NCBI RefSeq assembly: GCF_009832905.1
Contig: NZ_CP047135.1
Coordinates: forward strand, 1,032,001 to 1,096,000
Direction: 5' to 3'
Origin: Stenotrophomonas sp. 364
GTDB lineage: Bacteria; Pseudomonadota; Gammaproteobacteria; Xanthomonadales; Xanthomonadaceae
DNA: 64,000 nucleotides
This document shows positions 44,710 through 53,112 of this stretch, piece by piece. The notes beneath the pieces were generated by a model. It was not told where the DNA came from. It saw only the letters and a list, made by a program, of their open reading frames with translations, and did no database searches. A program made the position numbers and the translations under genes. Numbering within the stretch: the stretch's first letter is position 1; each line of letters starts with the position of its first letter.

Positions 44710-45825
44710 TCAGAAGCTCAACGATTGGATGAGCTGCCGCCGATCACTATGATTGCTGGCAGGCAGTCCGATGCTGTTTTCATTTGCAACGGCTTCGAGA
44801 AGCCTGTCGACTTCACAAGATAGGGTCAGCAAAGCGCTGAACTTGGCTGGGCTATCAAAGATGAGTCGCGTCCCATCCGGCACAAGCAGTAGCTTCGCGT
44901 AATCGGGATGGTGACACAGGTAGTCGAGGTGGCGTTGAGTCTCTGCCAAGATGCCAAGTTCATACCAATGTCCCTTCCGCAAAGCATCCATGTCGGCGTG
45001 GAACATGATGGCGGCAAGGTCAAAGCTTGGGAGCGCAATCTCGCGCTCCGCGTCCGCTTTGATGTTCTTAACAAGTCGAATGGCCTTCTTTAGGGAGCCC
45101 ATCGCGACCAGGTCACGATCTGAAACTTCCCTGATGTGCTTGAACGGGTAGTTGGTCATCGTGACGCTGTTTCTCTTGTCCAAGATGATGACCCCCCGAT
45201 CATGCAACGCCCCACTGCGCTGGTAATCGGCAGAGTCATGCCAGTGGGAAGGCACTACATCGACTGATCGGGCAAGGGAGCCGCCTGAGATCTTGATCGC
45301 TTTGCTCCCTTGCGTATCTACCGTTGCGGCCGGAAAAGCGTTTTCGAGCGCCGGTTCTTCTTCCGCGCGTAGGTTTTTGAGCTGCTGCAAAGAGGTCAAG
45401 GTTGTGGGGTAGTAAGCGCCCGAGGATGCACGCAGCCCGCCCGGGTCGTAGCTTAGGAACTGGGCCGTGATCAGCGTAAGGAGATCCACATCGCTAACGC
45501 CACGAATGTGCACATTGAGCGGCACGGAACCTTGCAGGTGAAATTCGAGATGGAATCCTTCAATACGTTTTTCTAGCTGGTTTGCCACGCGCATAGCTGT
45601 CTCAGTGCTGATGCGCGTGTAGTCTGCGTCGACCTCTTGCATTGCGCCCAAAACGTAGCGAGTGTTGGGCTTGCTGGTTGCCTTTGTTTCCCACGCCTCC
45701 TGCTGTCCAATCTTCTCAACATACTTAGCCACCGCAGCGCTGTCTTGCGCCATCAGGCTTGCTCGATCCTCGCCACGGCGCCGCGCTCTCAGAGCGGAGA
45801 TGCGCTCATCAACAGTCCTTGCCAT
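44710..45825 (-). CDS. CD-NTase of a CBASS system
   Basis: 371 residues. A nucleotidyltransferase core is visible: QGSVPLN (Gly99-Ser100), GVSDVDLLTLI with Asp112 and Asp114, and a third acid Asp189 in RSVDVVPSHW. This G-S...S-D-x-D...D pattern, with a long helical C-terminal lobe, is that of CD-NTases, which make cyclic di- or trinucleotides on phage infection. The start overlaps the Cap15 stop as TAATG, so both are made from one message. No Cap2/Cap3 or HORMA/TRIP13 genes are present, so it would be a minimal (type I) CBASS. The clade and nucleotide product cannot be told by eye. Confidence 0.88.
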   Translation of the reverse strand: MARTVDERISALRARRRGEDRASLMAQDSAAVAKYVEKIGQQEAWETKATSKPNTRYVLGAMQEVDADYTRISTETAMRVANQLEKRIEGFHLEFHLQGSVPLNVHIRGVSDVDLLTLITAQFLSYDPGGLRASSGAYYPTTLTSLQQLKNLRAEEEPALENAFPAATVDTQGSKAIKISGGSLARSVDVVPSHWHDSADYQRSGALHDRGVIILDKRNSVTMTNYPFKHIREVSDRDLVAMGSLKKAIRLVKNIKADAEREIALPSFDLAAIMFHADMDALRKGHWYELGILAETQRHLDYLCHHPDYAKLLLVPDGTRLIFDSPAKFSALLTLSCEVDRLLEAVANENSIGLPASNHSDRRQLIQSLSF

Positions 45826-46448
45826 TACTGCCTCCGCAGTGTGAGGGTGCCCGACGAGTGACGACCGTCACCATTGAAATAGTCGCCCTTGCCAGTCTTC
45901 AAATCCTTGGCAAAGATCAGTTTTGCAAAGCCACGATGGGCGCTGAGCTCTGTCTGACCGGGCTTAGGTTCATTGCGATAGCTGTAAAGGAGAACAAACC
46001 CTTCGATGGGGTCAGACAGCAGTCCGGCAACATCACTGTTGGACCTGGACGAGTCGGCATCAAGGTGGATGCGCACCTTGTCCCAATCTTGGGTGATCGT
46101 CATCGTTCCCTGCCAATCAACGGCGAGCGAGTCAGGACGTGGAAAAGGATGGCCCTCGCAGATCCAGGTGCCCGAAAGATCGGCAACCTTCAACCAGCTG
46201 GCAACGAGGGGCATACGCCAGATCCAGCGGCGGAAGATCAGATAGAGAACGGCATAGACGGTGCCCGCACCAATCAGAGAGAGAACAACGGGCGGCAAGT
46301 TCGTGCTGAGCCCAAACTGCTTGGCAAGGTCGACTGCTTGAAGGAGCGCCCAGACCAAGAGCCCTGAAACGGCCGAAGCCGTTCGGGTCAGATACTTGCC
46401 AATGTCCGCCCTGTTAACGCCGCCCCGCACCACATACTCATGATCCAT
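45825..46448 (-). CDS. cap15: Cap15-like CBASS effector (2TM plus beta-barrel)
   Basis: 207 residues from ATG 46448 (GGGGGA 6 bases upstream; the open frame runs to 46613 but begins with non-conserved sequence). Two transmembrane helices (~24-45 and ~52-72) are followed by a beta-rich domain (DLSGTWICEG, TMTITQDWDKVRIHLDADSS, LLYSYRNEP, HRGFAKLIF, GDYFNGDGRHSSGTLTLRR). This matches the SMODS-associated 2TM beta-strand-rich effector, Cap15, which binds a cyclic dinucleotide and damages the inner membrane. It is the first gene of the operon. Only the ligand is unknown. Confidence 0.9.
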   Translation of the reverse strand: MDHEYVVRGGVNRADIGKYLTRTASAVSGLLVWALLQAVDLAKQFGLSTNLPPVVLSLIGAGTVYAVLYLIFRRWIWRMPLVASWLKVADLSGTWICEGHPFPRPDSLAVDWQGTMTITQDWDKVRIHLDADSSRSNSDVAGLLSDPIEGFVLLYSYRNEPKPGQTELSAHRGFAKLIFAKDLKTGKGDYFNGDGRHSSGTLTLRRQ

Positions 46449-46971
46449 TTGAGTCCCCCGACTGTGCATAACCGCAAGATATCGGGAAATTGTCGCAAGA
46501 GGTGCGACCGAGCGCTTTCTAAGCGAGGCCGATAGGCCGGGCAAGGGGAATGCGCTTTGAGTGACTGGAAGGCTCCGGATGAAGCCAGGGGCATCCAACA
46601 GGCTCCGCAGCAAGAGCTAGCAACGGGGGACTGGCGGGGACTCTCGCGAAGGAACGACTTGGTCAGGGTCGCGCTGTCGAACGTAGAGCCCGTCGCCTGA
46701 TGTAGCGGTGGTGTAGCGCCGGCTTAGAAACGGGCCTGCCTGTTTGCGCAATCTAGAGAAGAAACAAGGTCTTGGGAAGCCTACGTGCTTAATGCTTCAT
46801 CAGGGGGGTGTGTTCGGGCTGCTTTTCGGTCACGCGGGGTCCATCAACGTCGGGGGCGGGCCGGAAGGCCACCAGAACGACCATTGTAGGGGAGGGGGCG
46901 GGGAGGGCGAAGCGCGGGCGGACTGCCCCTGTGCAGAACAGCGTGGGCACCCGGAACAGCGGCGCTGCCGA
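46449..46971. other. intergenic stretch at island/core border
   Basis: About 520 bases between the CBASS operon and the barstar gene; the sequence becomes GC-rich again from ~46830. No tRNA, repeat or supported ORF was seen. The right border of the island probably lies here. Confidence 0.5.
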
Positions 46972-47367
46972 TCAGTCCGTGGTCAGCCGCACGTTGGGAT
47001 GCGCGGCGAAGATGTCCATCACGATGTCGAAGTAGGTCTGGCCGACGCCGCGCGCCAGTGCGTCGAGCTGGGCATCGAGGATCTGCAGGTTGAAAGTGCC
47101 GGGCCGGGCGCGTTTGTCCTGCAGCCAGGCGCGTGTTGCTGCCGCGCCGAGTGCCATACGGCTGTGCGCGATGTCCCTCCAGTGCACGCTGACCGCCGCG
47201 TGCCCGGCCAGTGCGCCATAGCCGCCATACAGCAGGTCATCCAGCGCATCCAGGCTGGCCCCGAGCTGCCAGTCTTCGCCCGCCATGAACACGCGGTTGA
47301 TCTCGGCGTAGAAGCTGGCGATGTCATCGATGGCGCTCCCCTCGAGCAGCAGCGTGGTGGTTGTCAT
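46972..47367 (-). CDS. barstar family protein
   Basis: 131 residues from ATG 47367. LLLEGSAIDDIASFYAEINRVF, then WQLGASLDALDDLLYGGYG, then VHWRDIAHSRMALG is the barstar pattern, with the acidic helix that plugs the active site of barnase-type RNases. No barnase gene is adjacent. Orphan barstar genes occur in many Proteobacteria and may protect against imported RNases. The ribosome site is weak. Composition fits the core genome. Confidence 0.88.
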   Translation of the reverse strand: MTTTTLLLEGSAIDDIASFYAEINRVFMAGEDWQLGASLDALDDLLYGGYGALAGHAAVSVHWRDIAHSRMALGAAATRAWLQDKRARPGTFNLQILDAQLDALARGVGQTYFDIVMDIFAAHPNVRLTTD

Positions 47368-47624
47368 CGCACTTTGCACCGGTTGCCAGCGGAAGTTGGT
47401 TTGCCAGGGCGGAACAGGGACGTTCCCCACGGCAGCATTGAAAGGACCACGCGGGATGATACGGGGCGGAGGGAGACGCCTGCGTCGACGCCGCGCCACC
47501 GTGCCCTCAGGTGTCCGCCGCCTGAACACAATCCCGGCATTGACGTGGCCTCGACATGTTTTCACTGTCGGTTGCAGCCAACGGGCGCAGGCTCGGTCCA
47601 TGTCCTGCGAATGAGGAGACGAAC

Positions 47625-47987
47625 ATGAAGACGATTCAACGTGTGATGTGCATGGGCGCCCTGATTGCCGCCTCGTTCGGCGCCGCCGCGCAGACGTATG
47701 GCCCGAAGGATGAAGGCCGCCGCTTCAACGACGGCAGCAAGGTCGTCTGCAAGAACGTGGAAGTGCAGCGCAACGCGAAGGACCCCAATCGTATTGCCGG
47801 TACCGCTACCGGTGCGGTGGTAGGCGGCCTGCTGGGTAACCAGGTGGGCGGTGGCAACGGCAAGAAGCTGGCGACCGTGGCCGGTGCGGTCGCGGGTGGC
47901 GCTGCGGGTCGCAACATCCAGGGGCGCAGCCAGCAGAAGAACGGTGACCGCGTGGTCGAGCGCCGCTGCGAGCGCCAGTACCGCTGA
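47625..47987 (+). CDS. glycine-zipper 2TM-domain envelope protein
   Basis: 120 residues from ATG 47625 with GAGGAG upstream. The signal peptide (GALIAASFGAAAQ) is followed by a glycine-zipper domain (ATGAVVGGLLGNQVGGG, then VAGAVAGGAAGRNIQG) and a basic tail with a Cys pair (VVCKN and ERRCERQYR). It belongs to the Rick_17kDa/glycine-zipper group of periplasmic or outer-membrane proteins. It is monocistronic, with a strong terminator directly after it. Confidence 0.9.
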   Translation: MKTIQRVMCMGALIAASFGAAAQTYGPKDEGRRFNDGSKVVCKNVEVQRNAKDPNRIAGTATGAVVGGLLGNQVGGGNGKKLATVAGAVAGGAAGRNIQGRSQQKNGDRVVERRCERQYR

Positions 47988-48014
47988 TCCTGCGCTGCAG
48001 GGAGCGATGACATG

Positions 48015-48041
48015 ATGCCGGCCCTGCGGGGCCGGCATTTT
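48015..48041. terminator. rho-independent terminator
   Basis: Stem ATGCCGGCCC / GGGGCCGGCAT with a 3-base loop and TTTT tail, between the glycine-zipper gene (plus) and the ABC-2 permease operon (minus). Confidence 0.85.
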
Positions 48042-48121
48042 CGTATCGGGTCCGGTTGCAACGCACATGAGCCAACGCGAGCACCGCATCTCACCTGGCT
48101 AAACCTCCGTTGCCGCAGGGT

Positions 48122-49243
48122 TTACGCCAGGGGCGTGCGCCCGCGCGCGCCCAACCGCCACACGGCAAGCGCACCGTAGAGCACCAGCAACGCGGCCAGC
48201 GTCCACAACTCGTGGCTGACCTCGCCCAGGCGGGCATCCATCTGGTTCAGGCGCACCATCAGGTTGATGCCGGTGGTGGTGGGCAGCAGGTGCGCCAGGG
48301 CGACCAGCGCTGGCGGCGAGGTGACTGCCGGCCAGGACAGGTTGGCCAGGAAGAACAGCGGGATCGAGCAGGCGATGACCACCTGGAAGGCGCGTTCGCG
48401 GGTGGCGAAGAAGCTGCCGACGAACAGGCCGAACGCCACCGTGGCGGCAATGAACAACGTACCGCCGAGCACTTGCCCGAGCGGATTCCCGCCGCGCGGA
48501 TAGTCCTGCACCCACGCGGTGAAGCCGGCGTAGTAGAGCAGGCCCAGCAGGCCGATGATGCCGAATCCAAGCGCCATGCCCGCCAGGGTGGGCAGGTCGA
48601 AGCGCAGGCGTCGACCGAGTGCCAGACGCCGCGTCCCCAGCAGGACGCCAATGCCCATCAACAGCGTCTGGTGCACGATGAGTTCGGCCACCCCGGGCAC
48701 GATGGCGCTGCCGTAGCCTTCCAGCGTATTGAACAGCGGGCGCTGCACCAGGGTGATCGGCGGTGGCTGCGGGGCGCCCATGAAGGCGGCCTGCGAAACC
48801 GCTGTTTCGCGCGCGAACGCGGTCAGTGCATCGGCCACGCCGCCGAGTACCCAGCTGGCGCGGCCGAGGTAGGCGCCGTTGCCCATCAGCACCAGATGGC
48901 CGGCGCCGCCGCGCAGGATATCGCGCTCCAGTTGCGCGGGAATCAGCAGGATGCCTTCGGCCTCGCCGCGCTCGAGCGCGTGGCGGGCCTGGTCGAGGGT
49001 GGCGGGCTGGGCCACGATGCGCACGGTGCGCAGCGCGTCCACACGCCGCAGCAGTTCGCGGCTGGTAGCGCTCTGGTCGTGGTCGACCACCACGATGGGC
49101 AGGTTGCTGGCCACCTGGTGGCGATACGCCGCCGGGTAGAAGAACGAGTACAGCACCACCGCGCCGATCATCAGCACCACCGCATAGCGGTCGGTCAGCA
49201 CCGCGCGCAGTGTCTGGCGCAGGCTGGTGGTGAAGCGGCTCAT
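48122..49243 (-). CDS. ABC-2 type permease (second subunit)
   Basis: 373 residues from ATG 49243, overlapping the preceding stop as ATGA. One N-terminal helix, a ~150-residue periplasmic domain (VVVDHDQSATSRELLRRVD, as in YhgE/ABC2_membrane_3 proteins) and five to six C-terminal helices. It pairs with the paralogous permease at 49240-50421, a HlyD-type adaptor and a TolC-like channel, forming an exporter across both membranes. No ATPase subunit is encoded nearby. The frame runs far upstream inside the next gene, but only this start is coupled. Confidence 0.9.
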   Translation of the reverse strand: MSRFTTSLRQTLRAVLTDRYAVVLMIGAVVLYSFFYPAAYRHQVASNLPIVVVDHDQSATSRELLRRVDALRTVRIVAQPATLDQARHALERGEAEGILLIPAQLERDILRGGAGHLVLMGNGAYLGRASWVLGGVADALTAFARETAVSQAAFMGAPQPPPITLVQRPLFNTLEGYGSAIVPGVAELIVHQTLLMGIGVLLGTRRLALGRRLRFDLPTLAGMALGFGIIGLLGLLYYAGFTAWVQDYPRGGNPLGQVLGGTLFIAATVAFGLFVGSFFATRERAFQVVIACSIPLFFLANLSWPAVTSPPALVALAHLLPTTTGINLMVRLNQMDARLGEVSHELWTLAALLVLYGALAVWRLGARGRTPLA

Positions 49244-50421
49244 GCGGCCGCTCCGTTGGATGCTGCCGGGGTGGGCAGGGTGCGCGCTGCGACGATAAGG
49301 CGCCAGCCGCCGACACCGCCGGCCACCAGTACCATCAGCAGCAGCGTGGCCAAGGGCCACAGCGAGACCGTCCATGGCGCGCCGACGAACTGCTGCTGGG
49401 TCTGCAGCTTGACGTAGGCGGTGAGCGGCAGCAGCAGGTTCCAGACGCGGGTGAACAGCGGTGCATCCACCACGGGGAAGGTGGCCCCGGAGAATGCCAG
49501 CGCGGTGCCGATGCTCAAGCCGATCGCCGACAGCGCGGTGCCCATGTCGCGGGTGAGGCCCACGAACAGCAGCGCCACCGCCGCGCAGGCCAGGTAGAAC
49601 AGCGGCTGGCCCAGCATCAGCAACCCCAGGCTGCCGGCGACGCCGTCGCCGCGCAGCAGCGCCAGGTACAGCACGCCAAGCGCGCCATATACCGAGAACA
49701 GCGCCACATAGGGGCAGATCTTGCCGGCGATGGCCGCCCAGGGCGCAGCGCCAAGCCAGGTGCGCAGCTGTCCGTCGCGCACCTCGCGCCCCAGGCTGGC
49801 GGCCACGGCCAGCGCCAGGCCCAGCGACAACACCGCCGGAAACAGCAGCGGCAGCAGGAACAGTTCGTAGCTGCGCGCCGGGTTGTACAGGATGTCCGAC
49901 TGCACCGCGATGGGCGGTGCGCGCAGTTTGGCCAGGCCGACCTGTTTGCCGATGCCGCCGCTCAGCAGGCGCGCATTCCAGGCGCCGACCGCTTCGACGA
50001 TATCGCGTACCGCCGACTGCCCGGTGGTGAGGTAGGTGGCGTTGTAGTAGGCGAATACGGTGCCCTGGCTGCCACGCAGCGCCTGGCGGGTGGCATCGCG
50101 CGGGACCAGCACCACGGCAAACACATCCAGCCGCCGCAGCTGCGCCTGCGCATCGGCCAGGCTGGCCGGTTGGCTGGCCACGGCGATGCCCGGGCTTGCG
50201 TCCAGCATACGGGCCAGCAGGCGGCTCTCGGCACTGTGGTCCAGATCGACAATGGCAATGGGAATGTCGCGCATCACCGACGCGGCGAACAACCAGGCCA
50301 GCACCGCCAGCATCAGCAGTGGCAACAGCGTCACCAGCAGCAGGTCGGCGCGGTCGGTGCGCAGGTGCTGCAGCTCGCGCTGGAAGGCGGCGCCGAAGCC
50401 CGCCCACCGCGACCGGTTCAT
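49240..50421 (-). CDS. ABC-2 type permease (first subunit)
   Basis: 393 residues from the Met at 50421, which overlaps the HlyD stop as ATGA; a Met four codons earlier is possible. Same architecture as its downstream paralogue: helix near 30-50, periplasmic domain with IAIVDLDHSAESRLLARML, then a block of helices (LLPLLFPAVLSLGLALAVAA onward). The pair would form the membrane part of a drug or metabolite exporter. The missing nucleotide-binding subunit must come from elsewhere if the transporter is ATP-driven. Confidence 0.9.
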   Translation of the reverse strand: MNRSRWAGFGAAFQRELQHLRTDRADLLLVTLLPLLMLAVLAWLFAASVMRDIPIAIVDLDHSAESRLLARMLDASPGIAVASQPASLADAQAQLRRLDVFAVVLVPRDATRQALRGSQGTVFAYYNATYLTTGQSAVRDIVEAVGAWNARLLSGGIGKQVGLAKLRAPPIAVQSDILYNPARSYELFLLPLLFPAVLSLGLALAVAASLGREVRDGQLRTWLGAAPWAAIAGKICPYVALFSVYGALGVLYLALLRGDGVAGSLGLLMLGQPLFYLACAAVALLFVGLTRDMGTALSAIGLSIGTALAFSGATFPVVDAPLFTRVWNLLLPLTAYVKLQTQQQFVGAPWTVSLWPLATLLLMVLVAGGVGGWRLIVAARTLPTPAASNGAAA

Positions 50422-51434
50422 CCCTGCGGCCACGCGAACAGCACGCTCATGCCGGGGCGGAAGCCCTCCACGCGCGCCACCGGGCGCAGCCGGATCTCGA
50501 AGCTGCGCACGTCATAGCCGGACGACTGCCGGGTGGCGCGCCAGGTGGCGTAATCGCCGGCCGGGTTGATGAAGTACACCTCGAACTCGACCTCGCGATC
50601 CAGCGCGGGTACCTGACCGCGCAGCCGGTTGCCGATCTTCAGGCCCCGCATCTGCGATTCGCGCAGGTTGACCGAGACCCACATGCGGTCGATGTCGACC
50701 AGGGTGAACACCGGGTAGCCCGCCGGGACCAGCTCGCCGACATCGGCCATGCGCTTGTTGATCTCACCGGCGAGCGGCGCGCGGCCGTTGACTTCCTCGC
50801 GCGCGGCATCCACTTCGGCCACCGCGCCACGCGCCTGGCGAACCTGGCCCTGTGCAGCGCGCTTGTCCTGCTCGCGCGCACCCGCCAGTGCCTGGTCATA
50901 CTGCGCGCGGGCGGCGTTGGACAGCTCGCGCGAGCTGCGTGCCTGGGCCAGCGCCTCGTCGCGCTTCTGCCGGGTCATGACCCCTTCGTTGAACAGGTTC
51001 TGCACGCGCTGGTAGGTGGCGTCGGCCAGCGTGGCGCCGGCTTCGGCGCGTTTCCAGTTGGCCTGCGCGGCGCGGATGTCCTCACTGCGTGCGCCTTCGT
51101 CGGCCTTGTCGGCCACGGCGCTCGCCGCCTCCAGCGCGCCCTGCGCCTGTTCTTCCTTGGCGGCCACTTCCGGGCTGTCCAGCACGAACAGCACCTGGCC
51201 GGCCTGCACCCGGTCGCCTTCGCGCACCTTCAGCGTGGCCAGGCGTGCGGTGATCTTGGCGGCCACGTTGACGGTGTCGGCGTCGGCCATCCCCTGCAGC
51301 TGTTCGGACGGGCTGCGCCAGGCCAGCCACAGGCCGACCACCACCACGATCGCCAGCACCAGCGCGAGGGCAATACCGAGCTTGCGCTTGTTCGGCGGCG
51401 GCGCGTCGGTTGGCGCCTGCAGAGTGTCATTCAT
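50418..51434 (-). CDS. HlyD/EmrA-type membrane fusion protein
   Basis: 338 residues. A short cytoplasmic tail and one helix (GIALALVLAIVVVVGLWLAW) are followed by a lipoyl half-motif (VNVAAKITARLATLKVREGDRVQAGQVLFVL), a long coiled-coil hairpin (~85-195) and the second lipoyl and beta-barrel parts (APLAGEINKRMADVGELV). It links the inner-membrane permeases to the TolC-like channel. Its start overlaps the TolC-like stop by 8 bases and its stop overlaps the permease start. Confidence 0.93.
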   Translation of the reverse strand: MNDTLQAPTDAPPPNKRKLGIALALVLAIVVVVGLWLAWRSPSEQLQGMADADTVNVAAKITARLATLKVREGDRVQAGQVLFVLDSPEVAAKEEQAQGALEAASAVADKADEGARSEDIRAAQANWKRAEAGATLADATYQRVQNLFNEGVMTRQKRDEALAQARSSRELSNAARAQYDQALAGAREQDKRAAQGQVRQARGAVAEVDAAREEVNGRAPLAGEINKRMADVGELVPAGYPVFTLVDIDRMWVSVNLRESQMRGLKIGNRLRGQVPALDREVEFEVYFINPAGDYATWRATRQSSGYDVRSFEIRLRPVARVEGFRPGMSVLFAWPQG

Positions 51435-52833
51435 GCGCGATCACCTCGTCGGCCTGGCGGCGGAATTCTTCATAACGGTCCATCTGTCCACTGATCTCCA
51501 GCAGTTGTGCCAGCGCCACGTCGTACTGGTAGGCCGCCTGTGCGCGTTCCACCTGCGCACCGCCCAGCCCCAGCCGCGCATCGATCACGTCCAGCGAGGT
51601 GGCCTGGCCTTCGCGGAAGGCCAATTCCTGCAGGCGCAGGTTTTCGCGGTTCTGCTCGATGCTGCTGTCCAGCAGCAGGAACTGCTGGCGCGCGGTATCC
51701 AGTTCGTACCAGGCCTTGCGTACGCCCAGGGTGACCTGGTTTTCGGCTTCGCGCAGGCCGGCTTCGGCCTGTTCCTGCTGCGCGCGCGCGGCGCTGATCT
51801 GCGCCGGGCGTGAACTCGGGGACAGGAAGGTGTACTTCAGCCCGATGCCGAACGCCCAGTCCGGGTCGGTCAGCATTTCATCACGGCGCAGGAAGTCGTA
51901 CTGGCCAAACAGGTACACGGTGGGCTTGAGCTTGGCCTGCTGCACGCGCACGCCTTGTTCGGCCTGGGCCACCAGGGCGCGCAGGCGTGCGATCTGCGGC
52001 TGCCGGGCCTGCGCATCACGTTCGAACGTGGGCAGTGCGCCAATCGGCGTGCGGTGCACGAACAACGGCGACAGCGGGCGCACTTCGCCCCCGCTGCGCA
52101 GCAGGGTGGCCAGCGCGGCCTTCAGGGTCTGCAGGTCGTTGAGCGACTTCTGGTAGTCGCGCTCGGCCTTGTCGCGGGCCACGTTGGCCTGCAGGCGCTG
52201 GGCACGGGTGGCGAAGCCTTCGCGTTCCAGTTTCAACGCGTCGTCGAGGTGGCGCTGCAGTCCGTCACGCACGTCACGGCGTACGTCGACGGCCTGCTCG
52301 GCCAGGCGCTGCCCGAAGTAGGCCTGGGCCAGCTGCACGCTCAACGACTGGCGCTGCGATTCGCGTTCGGCGCTGGCCTGCGCGGTGGCGCCGGCGGCGG
52401 CCTGTTGCGCGGCCGGGATCAAACCGCCGGTGTACAGCGGCAGCACCGCGGTGACGACCGGACGGGTGCGCCAGTCGCGCTCGGTGAACTGCAACGGCGA
52501 GTTGATGCCGAACGCCTCGGCCACCGGCGCCAGCGAGCCCAATGGCAGAGTCAGCGTCTTCTGAAACTGCAGGCGGCGCACTTCACCGGTGATCTCCGGC
52601 AGGCGCAGCAGCCGGGTGGCGTCCTGCAGGTCCTGTTTATTGCGCACCGAGGCATCGGCGGCGGCCAGCGCATCGGAGACCTGTTCCAGGCGCTGCTGCG
52701 ACTGCTGCCAGTCCAGCGCAGGAGCAGCCGGCTCGCCGATGGGCGACTGGGCCATGGCCGCGCCGCTGCACAGGAGCAGGGCCGTGCAGTGAAGTCCTTT
52801 CTTTGCGCGCGCAAGCGCCGTGTGCCGGCTCAC
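51427..52833 (-). CDS. TolC-family outer-membrane efflux protein
   Basis: 468 residues from a GTG start at 52833 that gives a signal peptide (LHCTALLLCSGAAMA); the frame is open far upstream, but without a signal. Two OEP repeats with long helices (LAQAYFGQRLAEQAVDVRRD and AARAQQEQAEAGLREAENQV) and strand segments (KPTVYLFGQYDF) match TolC channels. It is the first gene of the four-gene exporter operon. Confidence 0.9.
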   Translation of the reverse strand: MSRHTALARAKKGLHCTALLLCSGAAMAQSPIGEPAAPALDWQQSQQRLEQVSDALAAADASVRNKQDLQDATRLLRLPEITGEVRRLQFQKTLTLPLGSLAPVAEAFGINSPLQFTERDWRTRPVVTAVLPLYTGGLIPAAQQAAAGATAQASAERESQRQSLSVQLAQAYFGQRLAEQAVDVRRDVRDGLQRHLDDALKLEREGFATRAQRLQANVARDKAERDYQKSLNDLQTLKAALATLLRSGGEVRPLSPLFVHRTPIGALPTFERDAQARQPQIARLRALVAQAEQGVRVQQAKLKPTVYLFGQYDFLRRDEMLTDPDWAFGIGLKYTFLSPSSRPAQISAARAQQEQAEAGLREAENQVTLGVRKAWYELDTARQQFLLLDSSIEQNRENLRLQELAFREGQATSLDVIDARLGLGGAQVERAQAAYQYDVALAQLLEISGQMDRYEEFRRQADEVIAHE

Positions 52834-53000
52834 AAATGGGCGTTCCGTATGTAAAGCATTCGGTAAAGTATGGTGCGCGCCGCGTGAAGCCCGGGTCTTC
52901 ACACCGCGCCCTGGCGGCGTCTGCACGTTCGACCACGGCGATGCCGTTTGTATGCGAATGGACGTTCTGGATTGGGTGGGGCGCACGGCACCGAAATGTT

Positions 53001-53025
53001 GCGACCACCAACGGTGGTCGCCTAC
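53001..53025 (-). repeat. SMAG-like REP stem-loop (inverted copy)
   Basis: Read on the minus strand it is GTAG followed by a perfect 9-bp stem GCGACCACC / GGTGGTCGC with a 3-base loop. GTAG-headed stem-loops are the signature of Stenotrophomonas SMAG repeats. It may also terminate the upstream TetR-family gene. Confidence 0.7.
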
Positions 53026-53075
53026 CGGGCATTCACGATGGGGTGGGGGGCGGGCCGTGGTTCGATCCACACCAG

Positions 53076-53100
53076 GTAGGTGCCGACCGTGGGTCGGTAC
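53076..53100 (+). repeat. SMAG-like REP stem-loop (direct copy)
   Basis: GTAG followed by stem GTGCCGACC / GGTCGGTAC (one G-T pair). With the copy at 53001 it forms an inverted pair about 50 bases apart, a usual arrangement for such elements. Confidence 0.7.
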
Positions 53101-53112
53101 GCCGCTCGCCGC

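Noticed and set aside
19615..46971. CRISPR array or tRNA/rRNA gene
   Set aside because: No regularly spaced direct repeats and no cloverleaf or T-loop consensus were found by eye in the island or elsewhere in the window.
46744..47628. 294-codon plus frame opposite the barstar gene
   Set aside because: His/Arg/Gly-rich shadow typical of antisense frames in GC-rich DNA.
48122..50407. 761-codon minus frame
   Set aside because: Only the part from 49243 on is the permease; upstream codons are an out-of-frame reading of the other permease.
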